In this document: positions 23,926 through 32,294 of the stretch, piece by piece
How the letters are laid out: each line of letters opens with the position of its first letter
Position numbering within the stretch: the first letter of the stretch is position 1
Source of the DNA: Celeribacter ethanolicus
GTDB lineage: Bacteria > Pseudomonadota > Alphaproteobacteria > Rhodobacterales > Rhodobacteraceae
Length of the DNA: 64,000 bases
Assembly (NCBI RefSeq): GCF_001550095.1
Contig: NZ_LRUC01000036.1
Location: 118,745-182,744, forward strand
Direction of reading: 5' to 3'
The notes under the pieces: model-generated
Seen by the model: only the letters and a program-made list of their open reading frames with translations
What the model was told of the DNA's origin: nothing
Database searches by the model: none
Made by a program: the position numbers and the translations under genes

Positions 23926-24900
23926 TCAGCCGCGCCCGTGCGGGGCGTCAAAGTCCAGCTCCGGCGTGACCGGCACGATGCGGTTCGGGTTGATCGTGTC
24001 GTGGCTATAGTAGTAGTGCCACACGATATGGTCGAAATGCGTCGTCTCACGCACGCCGGGCATCTGATAAAGCTCCCGTGTGTAGCCCCAGAGGTTCGGG
24101 TAATCCTTCAGCATCCGCCGATTGCATTTGAAATGCGTGTGATAGACCTTGTCGAAGCGCACCAGGGTTGTGAACAGACGCCAGTCTGCTTCGGTCACGC
24201 GGTCCCCGGTGAGGTAACGGTTTTCCGCAAGACGACCTTCGAGCCAGTCGAGACTGTCGAACAGCGGGCCGATGGCCTCGTCATAGGCTTCCTGCGTGGT
24301 GGCGAACCCGGCCTTGTAGACGCCGTTGTTGACGGTGTCGTAGATGCGGGCGTTCAGAGTCTCGATTTCTGTGTGCAGATCTTCGGGCCAGAAATCGAGC
24401 GTATTGCCGGTGATCCCGTCGAAGGCTGAATTGAACATGCGGATGATCTCGGCGGATTCGTTGGAAACGATGGTGTTCCGCGTCTTGTCCCAGAGCACAG
24501 GCACGGTCACGCGACCGGACATCTGCGGCTCCGCCTCGATGTAGATCTGGCGCAGGAAGCTCTTGCCCAAAAGCGTGTCGCCGGTCGCCCCGTCGAAATC
24601 CGTGTCAAAGGTCCAGCCGTCCTTGAGCATGTCCGGATGCACGACGGAGACGGAAATATGATCCTCAAGCCCTTTGAGCGCACGAAAGATCAGTGTCCGG
24701 TGCGCCCAGGGGCAGGCGTAGGAGACATAGAGGTGATAGCGCCCGCTCTCGGCCGCGAAGCCGCCTGTGCCCGAAGGCCCCGGCGCACCGTCCGGGGTGA
24801 TCCAGTTGCGAAACTTTGTGGTGGTCCGCTGGAACCGGCCACCGGAGGATTTGGTGTCGTACCACTGGTCGTGCCAGGTGCCGTCTTGCAGATAGCCCAT
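23926..24900 (-). CDS. Glutathione S-transferase, glutathionyl-hydroquinone reductase type
   Basis: 324 residues from the ATG at 24898-24900, which follows GGAGACC. The N-terminal thioredoxin fold has YVSYACPWAHRTLIFRALKGL, with the catalytic Cys of the xi class (YqjG/PcpF, GS-hydroquinone reductases), and VPVLWDKTRNTIVSNESAEIIRMFN contacts glutathione. The C-terminal helical domain includes GDRVTEADWRLFTTLVRFD. The family reduces glutathionyl-hydroquinones in the cytosol. The open frame reaches further upstream, but without similarity. It converges on the receiver gene with a 12-base gap; they share no evident function. Confidence 0.93.
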   Translation of the reverse strand: MGYLQDGTWHDQWYDTKSSGGRFQRTTTKFRNWITPDGAPGPSGTGGFAAESGRYHLYVSYACPWAHRTLIFRALKGLEDHISVSVVHPDMLKDGWTFDTDFDGATGDTLLGKSFLRQIYIEAEPQMSGRVTVPVLWDKTRNTIVSNESAEIIRMFNSAFDGITGNTLDFWPEDLHTEIETLNARIYDTVNNGVYKAGFATTQEAYDEAIGPLFDSLDWLEGRLAENRYLTGDRVTEADWRLFTTLVRFDKVYHTHFKCNRRMLKDYPNLWGYTRELYQMPGVRETTHFDHIVWHYYYSHDTINPNRIVPVTPELDFDAPHGRG

Positions 24901-25195
24901 CGCGGTCTCCTTTGTGTCTGTCACCGACCTAATCACTTCGGGCTTTTGTGCAAACAGGCCTGCGAGCGCATTGATGGTGCGCCAGCGCACATGTTCGCGC
25001 TGCGGTTGCGAAAGCATTTGCGTGTGCCGCAGCCCCTGCCTATACAGGTTTCATGACGACGTCCCGATACGGGACCAGAGAGGTTGGCAGTGGCGGATCG
25101 ACCCATACCGGGGATCACGCGCAGCATCGTCAGACGTCCCAGCCTCCTTGAATTCACGACGGCCCATGATTTCGGGTCACAGACAAGGAAATGCC

Positions 25196-25414
25196 ATGAC
25201 CCGCAGTCTAGCACTCATCTTCACCCTGCTCGCCACCCCGGCGCTCGCGCATCCGGGGCATCTCGGCGAAATGGCCGGCCACAATCACTGGCTCGCCGGT
25301 GCGGCCATCGGGGCCGCCATCGCCATCGCGATCTGGGGCGCCATCAAGGGCAAGAAAGAAGACGAGGCCGAGGCGGCGGACGCCGAGGTCGAGGCCGAGC
25401 CGCAAGAGGCCTGA
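25196..25414 (+). CDS. Small His-containing membrane protein upstream of cbiX
   Basis: 72 residues: a signal-like first span (RSLALIFTLLATPALA), a short loop HPGHLGEMAGHNHW rich in His, a second span (LAGAAIGAAIAIAIWGAI) and an acidic tail (EDEAEAADAEVEAEPQEA). The His loop is predicted to face the periplasm. The ATG at 25196 has ACAAGGAA upstream. It ends four bases before cbiX and begins the long cob operon. The HxGHLxE pattern recalls small cobalt-transport accessory proteins such as CbtB or HupE-like loops, but I cannot assign it to a family; a cobalt-binding role is inference from position and His content. Confidence 0.7.
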   Translation: MTRSLALIFTLLATPALAHPGHLGEMAGHNHWLAGAAIGAAIAIAIWGAIKGKKEDEAEAADAEVEAEPQEA

Positions 25415-25418
25415 TGCC

Positions 25419-26708
25419 ATGAAAACCGGTGTGATGATTTGTGGCCATGGCTCTCGCAGCCAGGCCGCGGTGGACGAGTTTGCCGTTCTGGCAGAGAAAC
25501 TCCCCGACTTGCTGCCCTCCGACTGGCTCGTGGACTACGGCTATCTCGAATTCGCCAACCCCGTGCTGCGCGACGGTCTCGACCGTCTGCGCGAGGCCGG
25601 GTGCGACCGTATCCTCGCCGTGCCGGGTATGCTTTTCGCCGCTATGCATGCGAAAAACGACATCCCGACGGTGCTCAACACCTATGCCGCCAAACACGGG
25701 ATCGAAGTCTCCTATGGCCGTGAACTGGGTGTCGATCCCAAAATGATCGCCGCCGCCGCAGGTCGTGTGCAGGAGGCCGTGGATCGGGCCAATGCCACCC
25801 TCGGCGAGATGCCCCTACACGACACCTGTCTCGTGGTCATCGGGCGCGGCGCCTCTGACCCGGACGCCAATGCCAATGTCGCCAAGATCGCGCGTCTGCT
25901 CTGGGAGGGCATGGGGTTCGGCTGGTGCGAGATCGGCTATTCCGGCGTCACCTTCCCGCTGGTCGAACCCTGCCTGCAACATGTCGCCAGACTGGGCTAC
26001 AAACGCGTCATCGTCTTCCCCTATTTCCTGTTCACCGGCATCCTGATCGACCGCATCTACGGCTTCACCGATCAGGTGGCGGCGGAATATCCTGACATTC
26101 AATTCGTCAAGGCGGGCTATCTCAACGACCATCCGAAGGTGCTTGAGACCTTCGCCCAACGGGTACTCGAACAGGATGGTGACATCCCCGTGCCGAATTG
26201 CGGCATTTGCCCCTATCGCACGCAGGTTCTTTCGGTCGAGGGGGAGGCCCCGCGCCGGATCACTCCCACCGAGCGCAGCGCCGATCTGTCGCGCTATGGC
26301 AAGGGCCATCCGGCGCTGAGCGAGGTGCCGCCGCCGACCTGTGTTCTCTGCAAATACCGCACCGAGGTGCTGGGTTTTGAGGCCGAGCTGGGCGCGGTGC
26401 AGGAAAGCCATCATCACCACGTCGAAGGGCAGGGCGCCTCCGCCCCGGGCTCCAACGTGGCCGATTGCGCGCTCTGCGACACGTTCTGCACGGGTCTGTG
26501 TCGGCTTGAGGCGGCGGATCGTCATCATGATCACCACCACCACGATCACCACCACCACCATGGCGATCACGGCCATCACCATCATCATGACCATCCGCAT
26601 GATCACGGTCACCACCACCACGATCATGCCCATGATCACCACCACCCGGTCTATCCGCACGCCAATCACCCGCTCGGCCCCGAATCCGCGCGCAAACCCA
26701 AAGGCTGA
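25419..26708 (+). CDS. cbiX: Sirohydrochlorin cobaltochelatase-like CbiX with Cys clusters and His-rich tail
   Basis: 429 residues. Two chelatase repeats come first: ICGHGSRSQ with the probable catalytic His10, and a second half with LVVIGRGASDPDAN and FPYFLFTGILIDRI. They are followed by Cys pairs NCGICPYRT (261/264) and TCVLCKYRT (308/311), a third cluster CALCDTFCTGLC (350-361), and a tail of about 40 residues (369-409) that is mostly His and Asp. Long CbiX proteins with an Fe-S region and a His tail are known from Bacillus megaterium. The enzyme inserts Co(II) into sirohydrochlorin. It starts four bases after the small membrane protein gene. Confidence 0.92.
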   Translation: MKTGVMICGHGSRSQAAVDEFAVLAEKLPDLLPSDWLVDYGYLEFANPVLRDGLDRLREAGCDRILAVPGMLFAAMHAKNDIPTVLNTYAAKHGIEVSYGRELGVDPKMIAAAAGRVQEAVDRANATLGEMPLHDTCLVVIGRGASDPDANANVAKIARLLWEGMGFGWCEIGYSGVTFPLVEPCLQHVARLGYKRVIVFPYFLFTGILIDRIYGFTDQVAAEYPDIQFVKAGYLNDHPKVLETFAQRVLEQDGDIPVPNCGICPYRTQVLSVEGEAPRRITPTERSADLSRYGKGHPALSEVPPPTCVLCKYRTEVLGFEAELGAVQESHHHHVEGQGASAPGSNVADCALCDTFCTGLCRLEAADRHHDHHHHDHHHHHGDHGHHHHHDHPHDHGHHHHDHAHDHHHPVYPHANHPLGPESARKPKG

Positions 26709-26711
26709 GCC

Positions 26712-27350
26712 ATGCGCCCTTATGAAAAGGACCCGCAGGCGATCTATGCCCAGAGTTTCGCGACCGTGCGGCGCGAGGCCCGGCTGGACCGGTTCGATCC
26801 CGGCATGGAGCGCCTCGCGATCCGCCTGATCCATGCCTGTGGCATGGTCGAGGTGGCGGACCGTCTCGCCTTCTCTCCGGGTGCCTATGCTGCCGGGCAC
26901 GAAGCGCTGACATCCGGCGCGCCGATCCTCTGCGATTGCGAAATGGCCGGGGCCGGGATCATCCGGCGCTATCTCCCGGCAGAGAACGAGGTGATCGTCA
27001 CGCTCAACGCTCCCTCCGTGCCGGAACGCGCCAAAGAGATCGGCACCACCCGCTCCGCCGCCGCCGTCGATCTCTGGGAACCGCATCTCGAAGGCGCGGT
27101 GGTCGCCATCGGCAATGCCCCGACCGCGTTGTTCCACCTTCTGGAGCGGATCGAACAGGGTTTTCCGAAACCTGCCGTGATCCTTGGTTTCCCCGTCGGT
27201 TTCGTCGGCGCTGCGGAATCCAAGGCCGAACTGGCTGCCAACCCGCGCGGTTGCGATTTCATCGCGCTCCGCGGGCGGCGCGGCGGATCGGCCATCGCCT
27301 CCGCCGCCGTCAACGCGCTTGCCGTCGGTCTGCCGGAGATCGGCGAATGA
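26712..27350 (+). CDS. cobH: Precorrin-8X methylmutase
   Basis: 212 residues of the CobH/CbiC family. RLIHACGMVEVADR contains the catalytic His (about residue 41), and CDCEMAGAGI, TRSAAAVDLW and VGFVGAAESK are family hallmarks. The enzyme moves the C-11 methyl group of precorrin-8X to C-12, giving hydrogenobyrinic acid. The gene starts three bases after cbiX and its stop overlaps cobL by four bases (ATGA), so translation is coupled. Confidence 0.97.
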   Translation: MRPYEKDPQAIYAQSFATVRREARLDRFDPGMERLAIRLIHACGMVEVADRLAFSPGAYAAGHEALTSGAPILCDCEMAGAGIIRRYLPAENEVIVTLNAPSVPERAKEIGTTRSAAAVDLWEPHLEGAVVAIGNAPTALFHLLERIEQGFPKPAVILGFPVGFVGAAESKAELAANPRGCDFIALRGRRGGSAIASAAVNALAVGLPEIGE

Positions 27351-28543
27351 GCGCGCCCTGGCTTCATGTCATCGGCATCGGTGACAACGGTCTCGACAGC
27401 CTCGCCCCCGCCACCCGCACGGTGCTCGAAGATGCCGAAGTGATCTTCGGCGCGGACCGTCATCACGCTCTGACGGCCCCCCTCACTGCCGAGCGCCGCG
27501 CCTGGCCCTCGCCCTTCGATGCGCTGATCTCCGATCTGAAATCCCTGCGGGGCCGCCGCGTCGCCGTGCTCGCCACCGGCGATCCGCTTTGGTACTCGGT
27601 CGGTGCTCGGATCGGTCGCGAACTCGACCCCTCCGAAATCCTCTATCATCCCCAGCTCTCCGCCTTCCAACTCGCCGCCTGTCGCATGGGCTGGTCGCTT
27701 GCCGATTGCGAAACCCTCACCATTCACGGCCGCCCGGCGGAGCAGGTCATCCCCTTCCTTGCTGCATCGCAGCAATTGCTGATTTTGACAAAAGGGTCAG
27801 AAAGCCCACCAGAAGTTGCGCAAATTTTGCGTGACCGTGGTTTTGCGCCCTCTCGCATGACGGTACTCGCGCATATGGGCGGAACAGAGGAGGCGCGCTT
27901 TGACGGCCTTGCCGCCGACTGGTCGCATGAGGTGCCGGAGTTCCACACGCTCGCCGTCGATCTGATCGCGGAAGAGGGCGCAACGCTGCTTCCTCGTTTC
28001 GGCCTCCCGGACCATGCCTTTCTCTCAGACGGCAACATGACCAAGCAAGAGGTCCGCGCCGTGACCCTCGCCAAACTCGGCCCGGTGCGCGGCGGTCTCC
28101 TCTGGGACATCGGTTGCGGCTCCGGCTCCGTCGCCATCGAATGGATGCGCGCCGCCCGCGATGCCCGTGCCATCGGTATTGAACACCGTGCCGACCGTCG
28201 CGCTTTGGCGGCACAGAACGCCTTGGCGCTTGGTGCCCCCGCGCTCAAACTCATCGACGCCAAAGCACCCGACGGCCTCGCCGATTTGCCCGCTCCCGAT
28301 GCGGTGTTCATCGGCGGCGGCCTCACGCGTGAGGTGGCCGAGATTGCCTTCGCCGCGCTCAAGCCGCACGGGCGTCTCGTCGCCAATGCGGTGACGCTGG
28401 AGGGTGAGGCCATGCTCCTTGCGCTGCGCAGCGAACTTGGCGGCGAGCTTTCTCGCCTGTCGGTGTCCCGTGCCAAACCCGTCGGTTGCCTCTCGGGCTG
28501 GAAGCCCTTCATGCCTGTCACGCAATGGAGCCTCACGAAATGA
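27347..28543 (+). CDS. cobL: Precorrin-6Y C5,15-methyltransferase (decarboxylating)
   Basis: 398 residues with two domains as in full-length CobL (fused CbiE and CbiT). Residues 1 to about 200 form a tetrapyrrole methylase with VIGIGDNGLDSL and LATGDPLWYSVG, methylating C-5. The rest is a Rossmann methyltransferase with DGNMTKQEVRAVTLAKL and LLWDIGCGSGSVAIEWMR, methylating C-15 and decarboxylating the acetate side chain. The ATG overlaps the cobH stop, and its TGA overlaps the cobI ATG. Confidence 0.97.
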   Translation: MSAPWLHVIGIGDNGLDSLAPATRTVLEDAEVIFGADRHHALTAPLTAERRAWPSPFDALISDLKSLRGRRVAVLATGDPLWYSVGARIGRELDPSEILYHPQLSAFQLAACRMGWSLADCETLTIHGRPAEQVIPFLAASQQLLILTKGSESPPEVAQILRDRGFAPSRMTVLAHMGGTEEARFDGLAADWSHEVPEFHTLAVDLIAEEGATLLPRFGLPDHAFLSDGNMTKQEVRAVTLAKLGPVRGGLLWDIGCGSGSVAIEWMRAARDARAIGIEHRADRRALAAQNALALGAPALKLIDAKAPDGLADLPAPDAVFIGGGLTREVAEIAFAALKPHGRLVANAVTLEGEAMLLALRSELGGELSRLSVSRAKPVGCLSGWKPFMPVTQWSLTK

Positions 28544-29256
28544 CCGGAACACTCTACGGCGTCGGTCTCGGCCCCGGCGATCCCGAGTTGATGACCCTCA
28601 AAGCGGCGCGCCTCATTGGAGGCGCGAAAGTCATCGCCTATCCGACGCTCGCGGGCGGCAGCTCTTTCGCCCGCTCCATCGCGGCGGGTCACATCGTACC
28701 CGGTGTGCGCGAGATCGTCATGGACATTCCCATGACCGTCGACCGCGCTCCGGCGCAGGTCGCCTATGATCTCGGGGCCGTCGCCATCCGGGCCGAATTG
28801 GAGGCCGGTCATGACGTGGTCGTGCTCTGCGAAGGCGATCCGTTTTTCTACGGCTCTTTCATGTATCTTTACGCTCGTCTGCGCGCCGATTATCCGGTCG
28901 AGGTGGTCCCCGGCGTCAGCTCCGTCATGAGTTGCGCCGCCGTCGCGGGCCTGCCGCTTGCCGCGCGCAACGAGGTGGTGACCATCCTCCCCGCGCCGGA
29001 ACTTGCCCGACGTTTGTCCGACACAAATCCGACGCAAATCCTACCGCCCTGTGACACCCTTGTGGTGATGAAACTCGGACGTCATCTCAAGGCCGTGCGG
29101 GCCGCGATAGAGGGGGCGGGTCTGATCGACAAGGCGATCTATATCGAACGCGCTTCGACGCCCGATGAATGCGTCATGCCGCTCTCTCAAGCGCCTGAAA
29201 AGGCACCGTATTTTTCCATGATCCTCATCGTGAAAGGGGCCGATCCATGGCTGTGA
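28540..29256 (+). CDS. cobI: Precorrin-2 C20-methyltransferase
   Basis: 238 residues of the CobI/CbiL branch of tetrapyrrole methylases: GTLYGVGLGPGDPELMTLKA at the N terminus, CEGDPFFYGSFMYLYARL in the SAM site, and VVPGVSSVMSCAAVAGLPLA. It methylates C-20 of precorrin-2 (or the cobalt form) to give precorrin-3A. The ATG overlaps the cobL stop by four bases, and its last ten bases overlap the start of the cbiG-cobJ gene, continuing the chain of coupled starts. Confidence 0.96.
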   Translation: MTGTLYGVGLGPGDPELMTLKAARLIGGAKVIAYPTLAGGSSFARSIAAGHIVPGVREIVMDIPMTVDRAPAQVAYDLGAVAIRAELEAGHDVVVLCEGDPFFYGSFMYLYARLRADYPVEVVPGVSSVMSCAAVAGLPLAARNEVVTILPAPELARRLSDTNPTQILPPCDTLVVMKLGRHLKAVRAAIEGAGLIDKAIYIERASTPDECVMPLSQAPEKAPYFSMILIVKGADPWL

Positions 29257-31067
29257 CCCCTGTTGTCGTGGCGCTGAGCGCGTCTGGCGAGACAACCGCC
29301 GCGAAAATTGCCGACGCTCTCGGCGCCGAGCTGCATGGCCGGGAAGGTCGGACCAGCGCAAAAATCAACTTTCCCAATGCGTTAGACCATGTGCGCGACC
29401 TCTTCGCAGCGGGTATTCCGGTGATCGGCGTTTGCGCTTCCGGCATCCTGATCCGCGCCGTCGCGCCGCTTTTGAACGACAAGACAACCGAGCCTCCGGT
29501 GATCTCCGTCTCCGATGACGGCTCCGTCGTCGTGCCGCTCCTCGGTGGCCATCGCGGAGCCAATCGTCTGGCGCAACAGATCGCGCAACTCCTTGATGCG
29601 AAAGCCGCAATCACCACCGCCGGAGACGTAGCACTTGGCATCGCACTGGACGAACCGCCCTTGGGCTATCGCCTCGCAAACCCCGAGAACGCCAAATCTG
29701 CCATGGCGGCTCTGCTCGCCGGAGAGGGGGTATCTATCTCCGGGGAAAATATTTTTGAGCTGACAGATCAGGGCGGCAAAGTGGTGTTGTCCGTGACCGA
29801 GGCCCCGGATGTGCCGGGACCGAAACGCCTCGTCTATCATCCGCAACGCTACGCCCTCGGCGTCGGCTGCGCGCGCAATGCCGACCCGGAAGAGCTTTGG
29901 CAAAACGTCTCGGATATGCTTTCGGATCAAGAGGTTGCGCTTGGGGCGATTGCCTCGGTCAACACCATTGATCTGAAGGCGGACGAACCGGCGATGAATG
30001 TTTTGGCGACGCGGCTTGGCGTGCCTTTGCGGCTTTTCACGGCGGCGGAGCTGGAGATGCAAGCCGACCGTCTGGCCAATCCGTCGGAGGTCGTTTTCGC
30101 CGAAGTCGGCTGTCACGGCGTCGCGGAAGGCGCGGCGCTGGCGGCGGGTGGAACGCTGTTTGCGGAAAAGCGCAAGACGGCGAACACGACTTGTGCGCTG
30201 ACCCGGTCGGAGGTGCCTCTCACCACGCTGAAAGGCCGCGCCAGAGGTCGGCTTTCGGTCGTCGGCATCGGGCCAGGACAGGCGAGCTGGCGCACGCCGG
30301 AAGTGTCGAAATTGATCTCGGAAGCCGAAGAACTGGTCGGTTATGGCCTTTATATTGATCTTCTGGGTTCGCTCGCCGCCGGCAAAATCCGCAGCGATTT
30401 TCCGCTGGGCGGCGAAGAGGATCGCTGCCGTTACGCGCTTGAGCAAGCGGCGCAAGGCAAGAATGTCGCGCTGGTCTGCTCCGGCGATGCGGGGATTTAC
30501 GCCATGGGCGCGCTGGTCTTCGAATTGCTCGCTCGCAAGCCGGAAGAGCATGGTGTCTCCGATGCCGCACGGCGGGTCGAGGTCATCTGTTCGCCGGGCG
30601 TGTCGGCGCTGCAAGGCGCTGCGGCGCGGGCCGGGGCGCCCTTGGGCCATGATTTCTGCGCGATCTCTCTGTCGGACTTGCTGACCCCGCGCGACGACAT
30701 CCTGCGCCGCCTCAAAGCTGCCGCCGAGGGCGATTTCGTCATCGCCTTCTACAATCCCGTCTCGAAAAAGCGCCGCACGATCCTGGCCGAAGCGCGAGAG
30801 ATCTTGTTGAAACACCGCCCGGCGGACACGCCCGTCATGCTGGCTTCGAACCTCGGGCGCTCGACGGAACATGTCCGCTACCGGCGTCTCGATGCGCTTG
30901 AGGTCGATGAGGTGGACATGCTGACCGTCGTGCTGGTCGGGTCGTCCAACACACGTTTGGCGCATCTTGGCGAAGGCCCAAGGATGTTCACGCCGCGCGG
31001 TTATGCCCGCCGCATCGACGGCGATTTGCAAGGCGTCGGCAACCGCCATCTGGAGGACATGCAATGA
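29247..31067 (+). CDS. cobJ: CbiG-CobJ fusion (cobalt-precorrin-5A hydrolase-like / precorrin-3B C17-methyltransferase)
   Basis: 606 residues in two parts. Residues 1 to about 325 resemble CbiG: GVCASGILIRAVAPLL, VPLLGGHRGANRLA and the C-terminal CbiG/CobE-type region YALGVGCARNADPEEL through VGCHGVAEGAAL. From about residue 335 a CobJ/CbiH methylase begins (RLSVVGIGPGQASWRTPEV), with CSGDAGIYAMGALVFELL, SPGVSALQGAAARAGAPLGH and FYNPVSKKRR. CobJ methylates C-17 with ring contraction; CbiG opens the delta-lactone in the cobalt-first route. A CbiG module is unexpected in a purely oxygen-dependent pathway. It overlaps cobI by ten bases and cobM by four. Confidence 0.93.
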   Translation: MAVTPVVVALSASGETTAAKIADALGAELHGREGRTSAKINFPNALDHVRDLFAAGIPVIGVCASGILIRAVAPLLNDKTTEPPVISVSDDGSVVVPLLGGHRGANRLAQQIAQLLDAKAAITTAGDVALGIALDEPPLGYRLANPENAKSAMAALLAGEGVSISGENIFELTDQGGKVVLSVTEAPDVPGPKRLVYHPQRYALGVGCARNADPEELWQNVSDMLSDQEVALGAIASVNTIDLKADEPAMNVLATRLGVPLRLFTAAELEMQADRLANPSEVVFAEVGCHGVAEGAALAAGGTLFAEKRKTANTTCALTRSEVPLTTLKGRARGRLSVVGIGPGQASWRTPEVSKLISEAEELVGYGLYIDLLGSLAAGKIRSDFPLGGEEDRCRYALEQAAQGKNVALVCSGDAGIYAMGALVFELLARKPEEHGVSDAARRVEVICSPGVSALQGAAARAGAPLGHDFCAISLSDLLTPRDDILRRLKAAAEGDFVIAFYNPVSKKRRTILAEAREILLKHRPADTPVMLASNLGRSTEHVRYRRLDALEVDEVDMLTVVLVGSSNTRLAHLGEGPRMFTPRGYARRIDGDLQGVGNRHLEDMQ

Positions 31068-31831
31068 CGGTCTATTTCATCGGAGCAGGCCCGGGCGATC
31101 CGGAGCTTTTGACGAAAAAGGCGGAGCGGATCATCGGTCAATGTCCGGTCTGTCTTTACGCCGGGTCTCTGGTGCCGCTGGAGGTCGTGGCTTGTGCGCC
31201 GGAGGGCGCGCGGGTGCTTGATACGGCCCCTATGACGCTCGATGAAACCCACGCTGAAATCAAAATGGCACAGGAAAACGGATTTGATGTTGCGCGTGTG
31301 CACAGTGGAGATCCTTCCCTGTACGGGGCCATTGCTGAACAGATCCGCCGTTTGCGCGCCGATGGCATTCCCTATGAGATCATTCCCGGTGTCCCCGCCT
31401 ATGCCGCGGCGGCGGCGGCGCTGGGGCAGGAACTAACCATCCCGGAGATCGCGCAGAGCATCGTTCTGACGCGGGTCTCGATGAAGTCGACGTCGATGCC
31501 AAAAGGTGAAACGCTTGAAAATTTTGCGCGCACCGGCGCAACGCTGGCCATTCATCTCGGCATTCGCAACCTGCGCGAGATCGAGCGTCAGCTTGCACCC
31601 TACTATGGTGCGGACTGTCCGGTGGCGGTGGCGTATCGGGTCGGCTGGCCGGATCAGGTGCTGATCCGGGGCTCGCTTTCGGACATCCACGAAAAGGTTC
31701 GCGCTGCAAAGATCACGCGCACGGCGCTGATTCTCGTCGGGCCTGCGCTTGGCGAAGTGGCGGAGTTCAAAGACTCTGCGCTTTACGATCCGGCCATGCC
31801 GCATGTCTTGCGGCCCCGGGTGAAAGGGTGA
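31064..31831 (+). CDS. cobM: Precorrin-4 C11-methyltransferase
   Basis: 255 residues of the CobM/CbiF family: MTVYFIGAGPGDPELLTKKA, VHSGDPSLYGAIAEQIRRL, VPAYAAAAAALGQELTIPE, SMPKGETL and LAIHLGIRNLREIERQL. The enzyme methylates C-11 of precorrin-4. It is the last gene of the small-membrane-protein/cbiX/cobH/cobL/cobI/cbiG-cobJ/cobM operon; its ATG overlaps the preceding TGA. The genes for CobF and CobK, needed for the next steps, do not follow. Confidence 0.97.
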   Translation: MTVYFIGAGPGDPELLTKKAERIIGQCPVCLYAGSLVPLEVVACAPEGARVLDTAPMTLDETHAEIKMAQENGFDVARVHSGDPSLYGAIAEQIRRLRADGIPYEIIPGVPAYAAAAAALGQELTIPEIAQSIVLTRVSMKSTSMPKGETLENFARTGATLAIHLGIRNLREIERQLAPYYGADCPVAVAYRVGWPDQVLIRGSLSDIHEKVRAAKITRTALILVGPALGEVAEFKDSALYDPAMPHVLRPRVKG

Positions 31832-31876
31832 TCTGCGGCAATCGGGTGACGTTTGGCCCTCAGGCACGAAACTGCC

Positions 31877-31888
31877 GTTAACGTTAAC
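31877..31888. promoter_or_regulatory. Perfect 12-base palindrome upstream of a hypothetical gene
   Basis: GTTAACGTTAAC is self-complementary and lies 58 bases before the next start codon. TTAA (31878-31881), seven bases, TTGA (31889-31892) also gives a one-mismatch CtrA-like box. Either reading is possible; nothing decides it. Confidence 0.3.
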
Positions 31889-31946
31889 TTGACGCAAACC
31901 AATCCCGTGCCATCCTTATCGCAGAACGACCGTCACGGAGGATGAC

Positions 31947-32294
31947 ATGACCGATGTTTTGCCGAAAGAGGTGCTTGAGGGGCTTGAACTTGCCCGCAAA
32001 CGTGACCTGAAAAAGCGGTCGCGGCTCCGGGTGAAGGTCGGGGATGCGACCTATCCGATCCTGCGAACATGGGACAATGGCTTTGCTCTGGACCGGGACA
32101 ATGCCGATCATTTGCGTGGCTTGGTCGATGTCTTCGACGGGTCGAAACATCTCTATCAGGCGCTGATCGTGGCCTCCAAGGAAGAGGATCACGAGATGAG
32201 TTTCGAGTTCAAGCGCGCCACATGTGCCACGGACAAGCCGCCTCTGGATTACGACCGGCCCGATGACGCGCCGGTCGCGCTTTTGCCCCGCTGA
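31947..32294 (+). CDS. Hypothetical protein, possibly PilZ-like
   Basis: 115 residues, soluble, starting at the ATG at 31947 behind ACGGAGG. A basic N-terminal helix (ELARKRDLKKRSRLRVKVG) is followed by a region that reads as beta strands (ATYPILRTWDNGFALD, HLYQALIVASKEEDHEMSFEFKR) and a proline-rich acidic tail. The pattern of basic residues before a small barrel recalls PilZ domains, but the D-x-S-x-x-G motif is not clearly present, so c-di-GMP binding cannot be claimed. It stands alone and converges on the aminotransferase gene without a gap. Confidence 0.75.
   Translation: MTDVLPKEVLEGLELARKRDLKKRSRLRVKVGDATYPILRTWDNGFALDRDNADHLRGLVDVFDGSKHLYQALIVASKEEDHEMSFEFKRATCATDKPPLDYDRPDDAPVALLPR

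Noticed and set aside
26520..26660. Repeated CAC/CAT/GAT units that look like a tandem repeat or CRISPR-like array
   Set aside because: The units are in frame and encode the His/Asp tail of CbiX; unit lengths are irregular and there are no spacers. The similar stretch at 13204-13280 encodes the His region of CobW.
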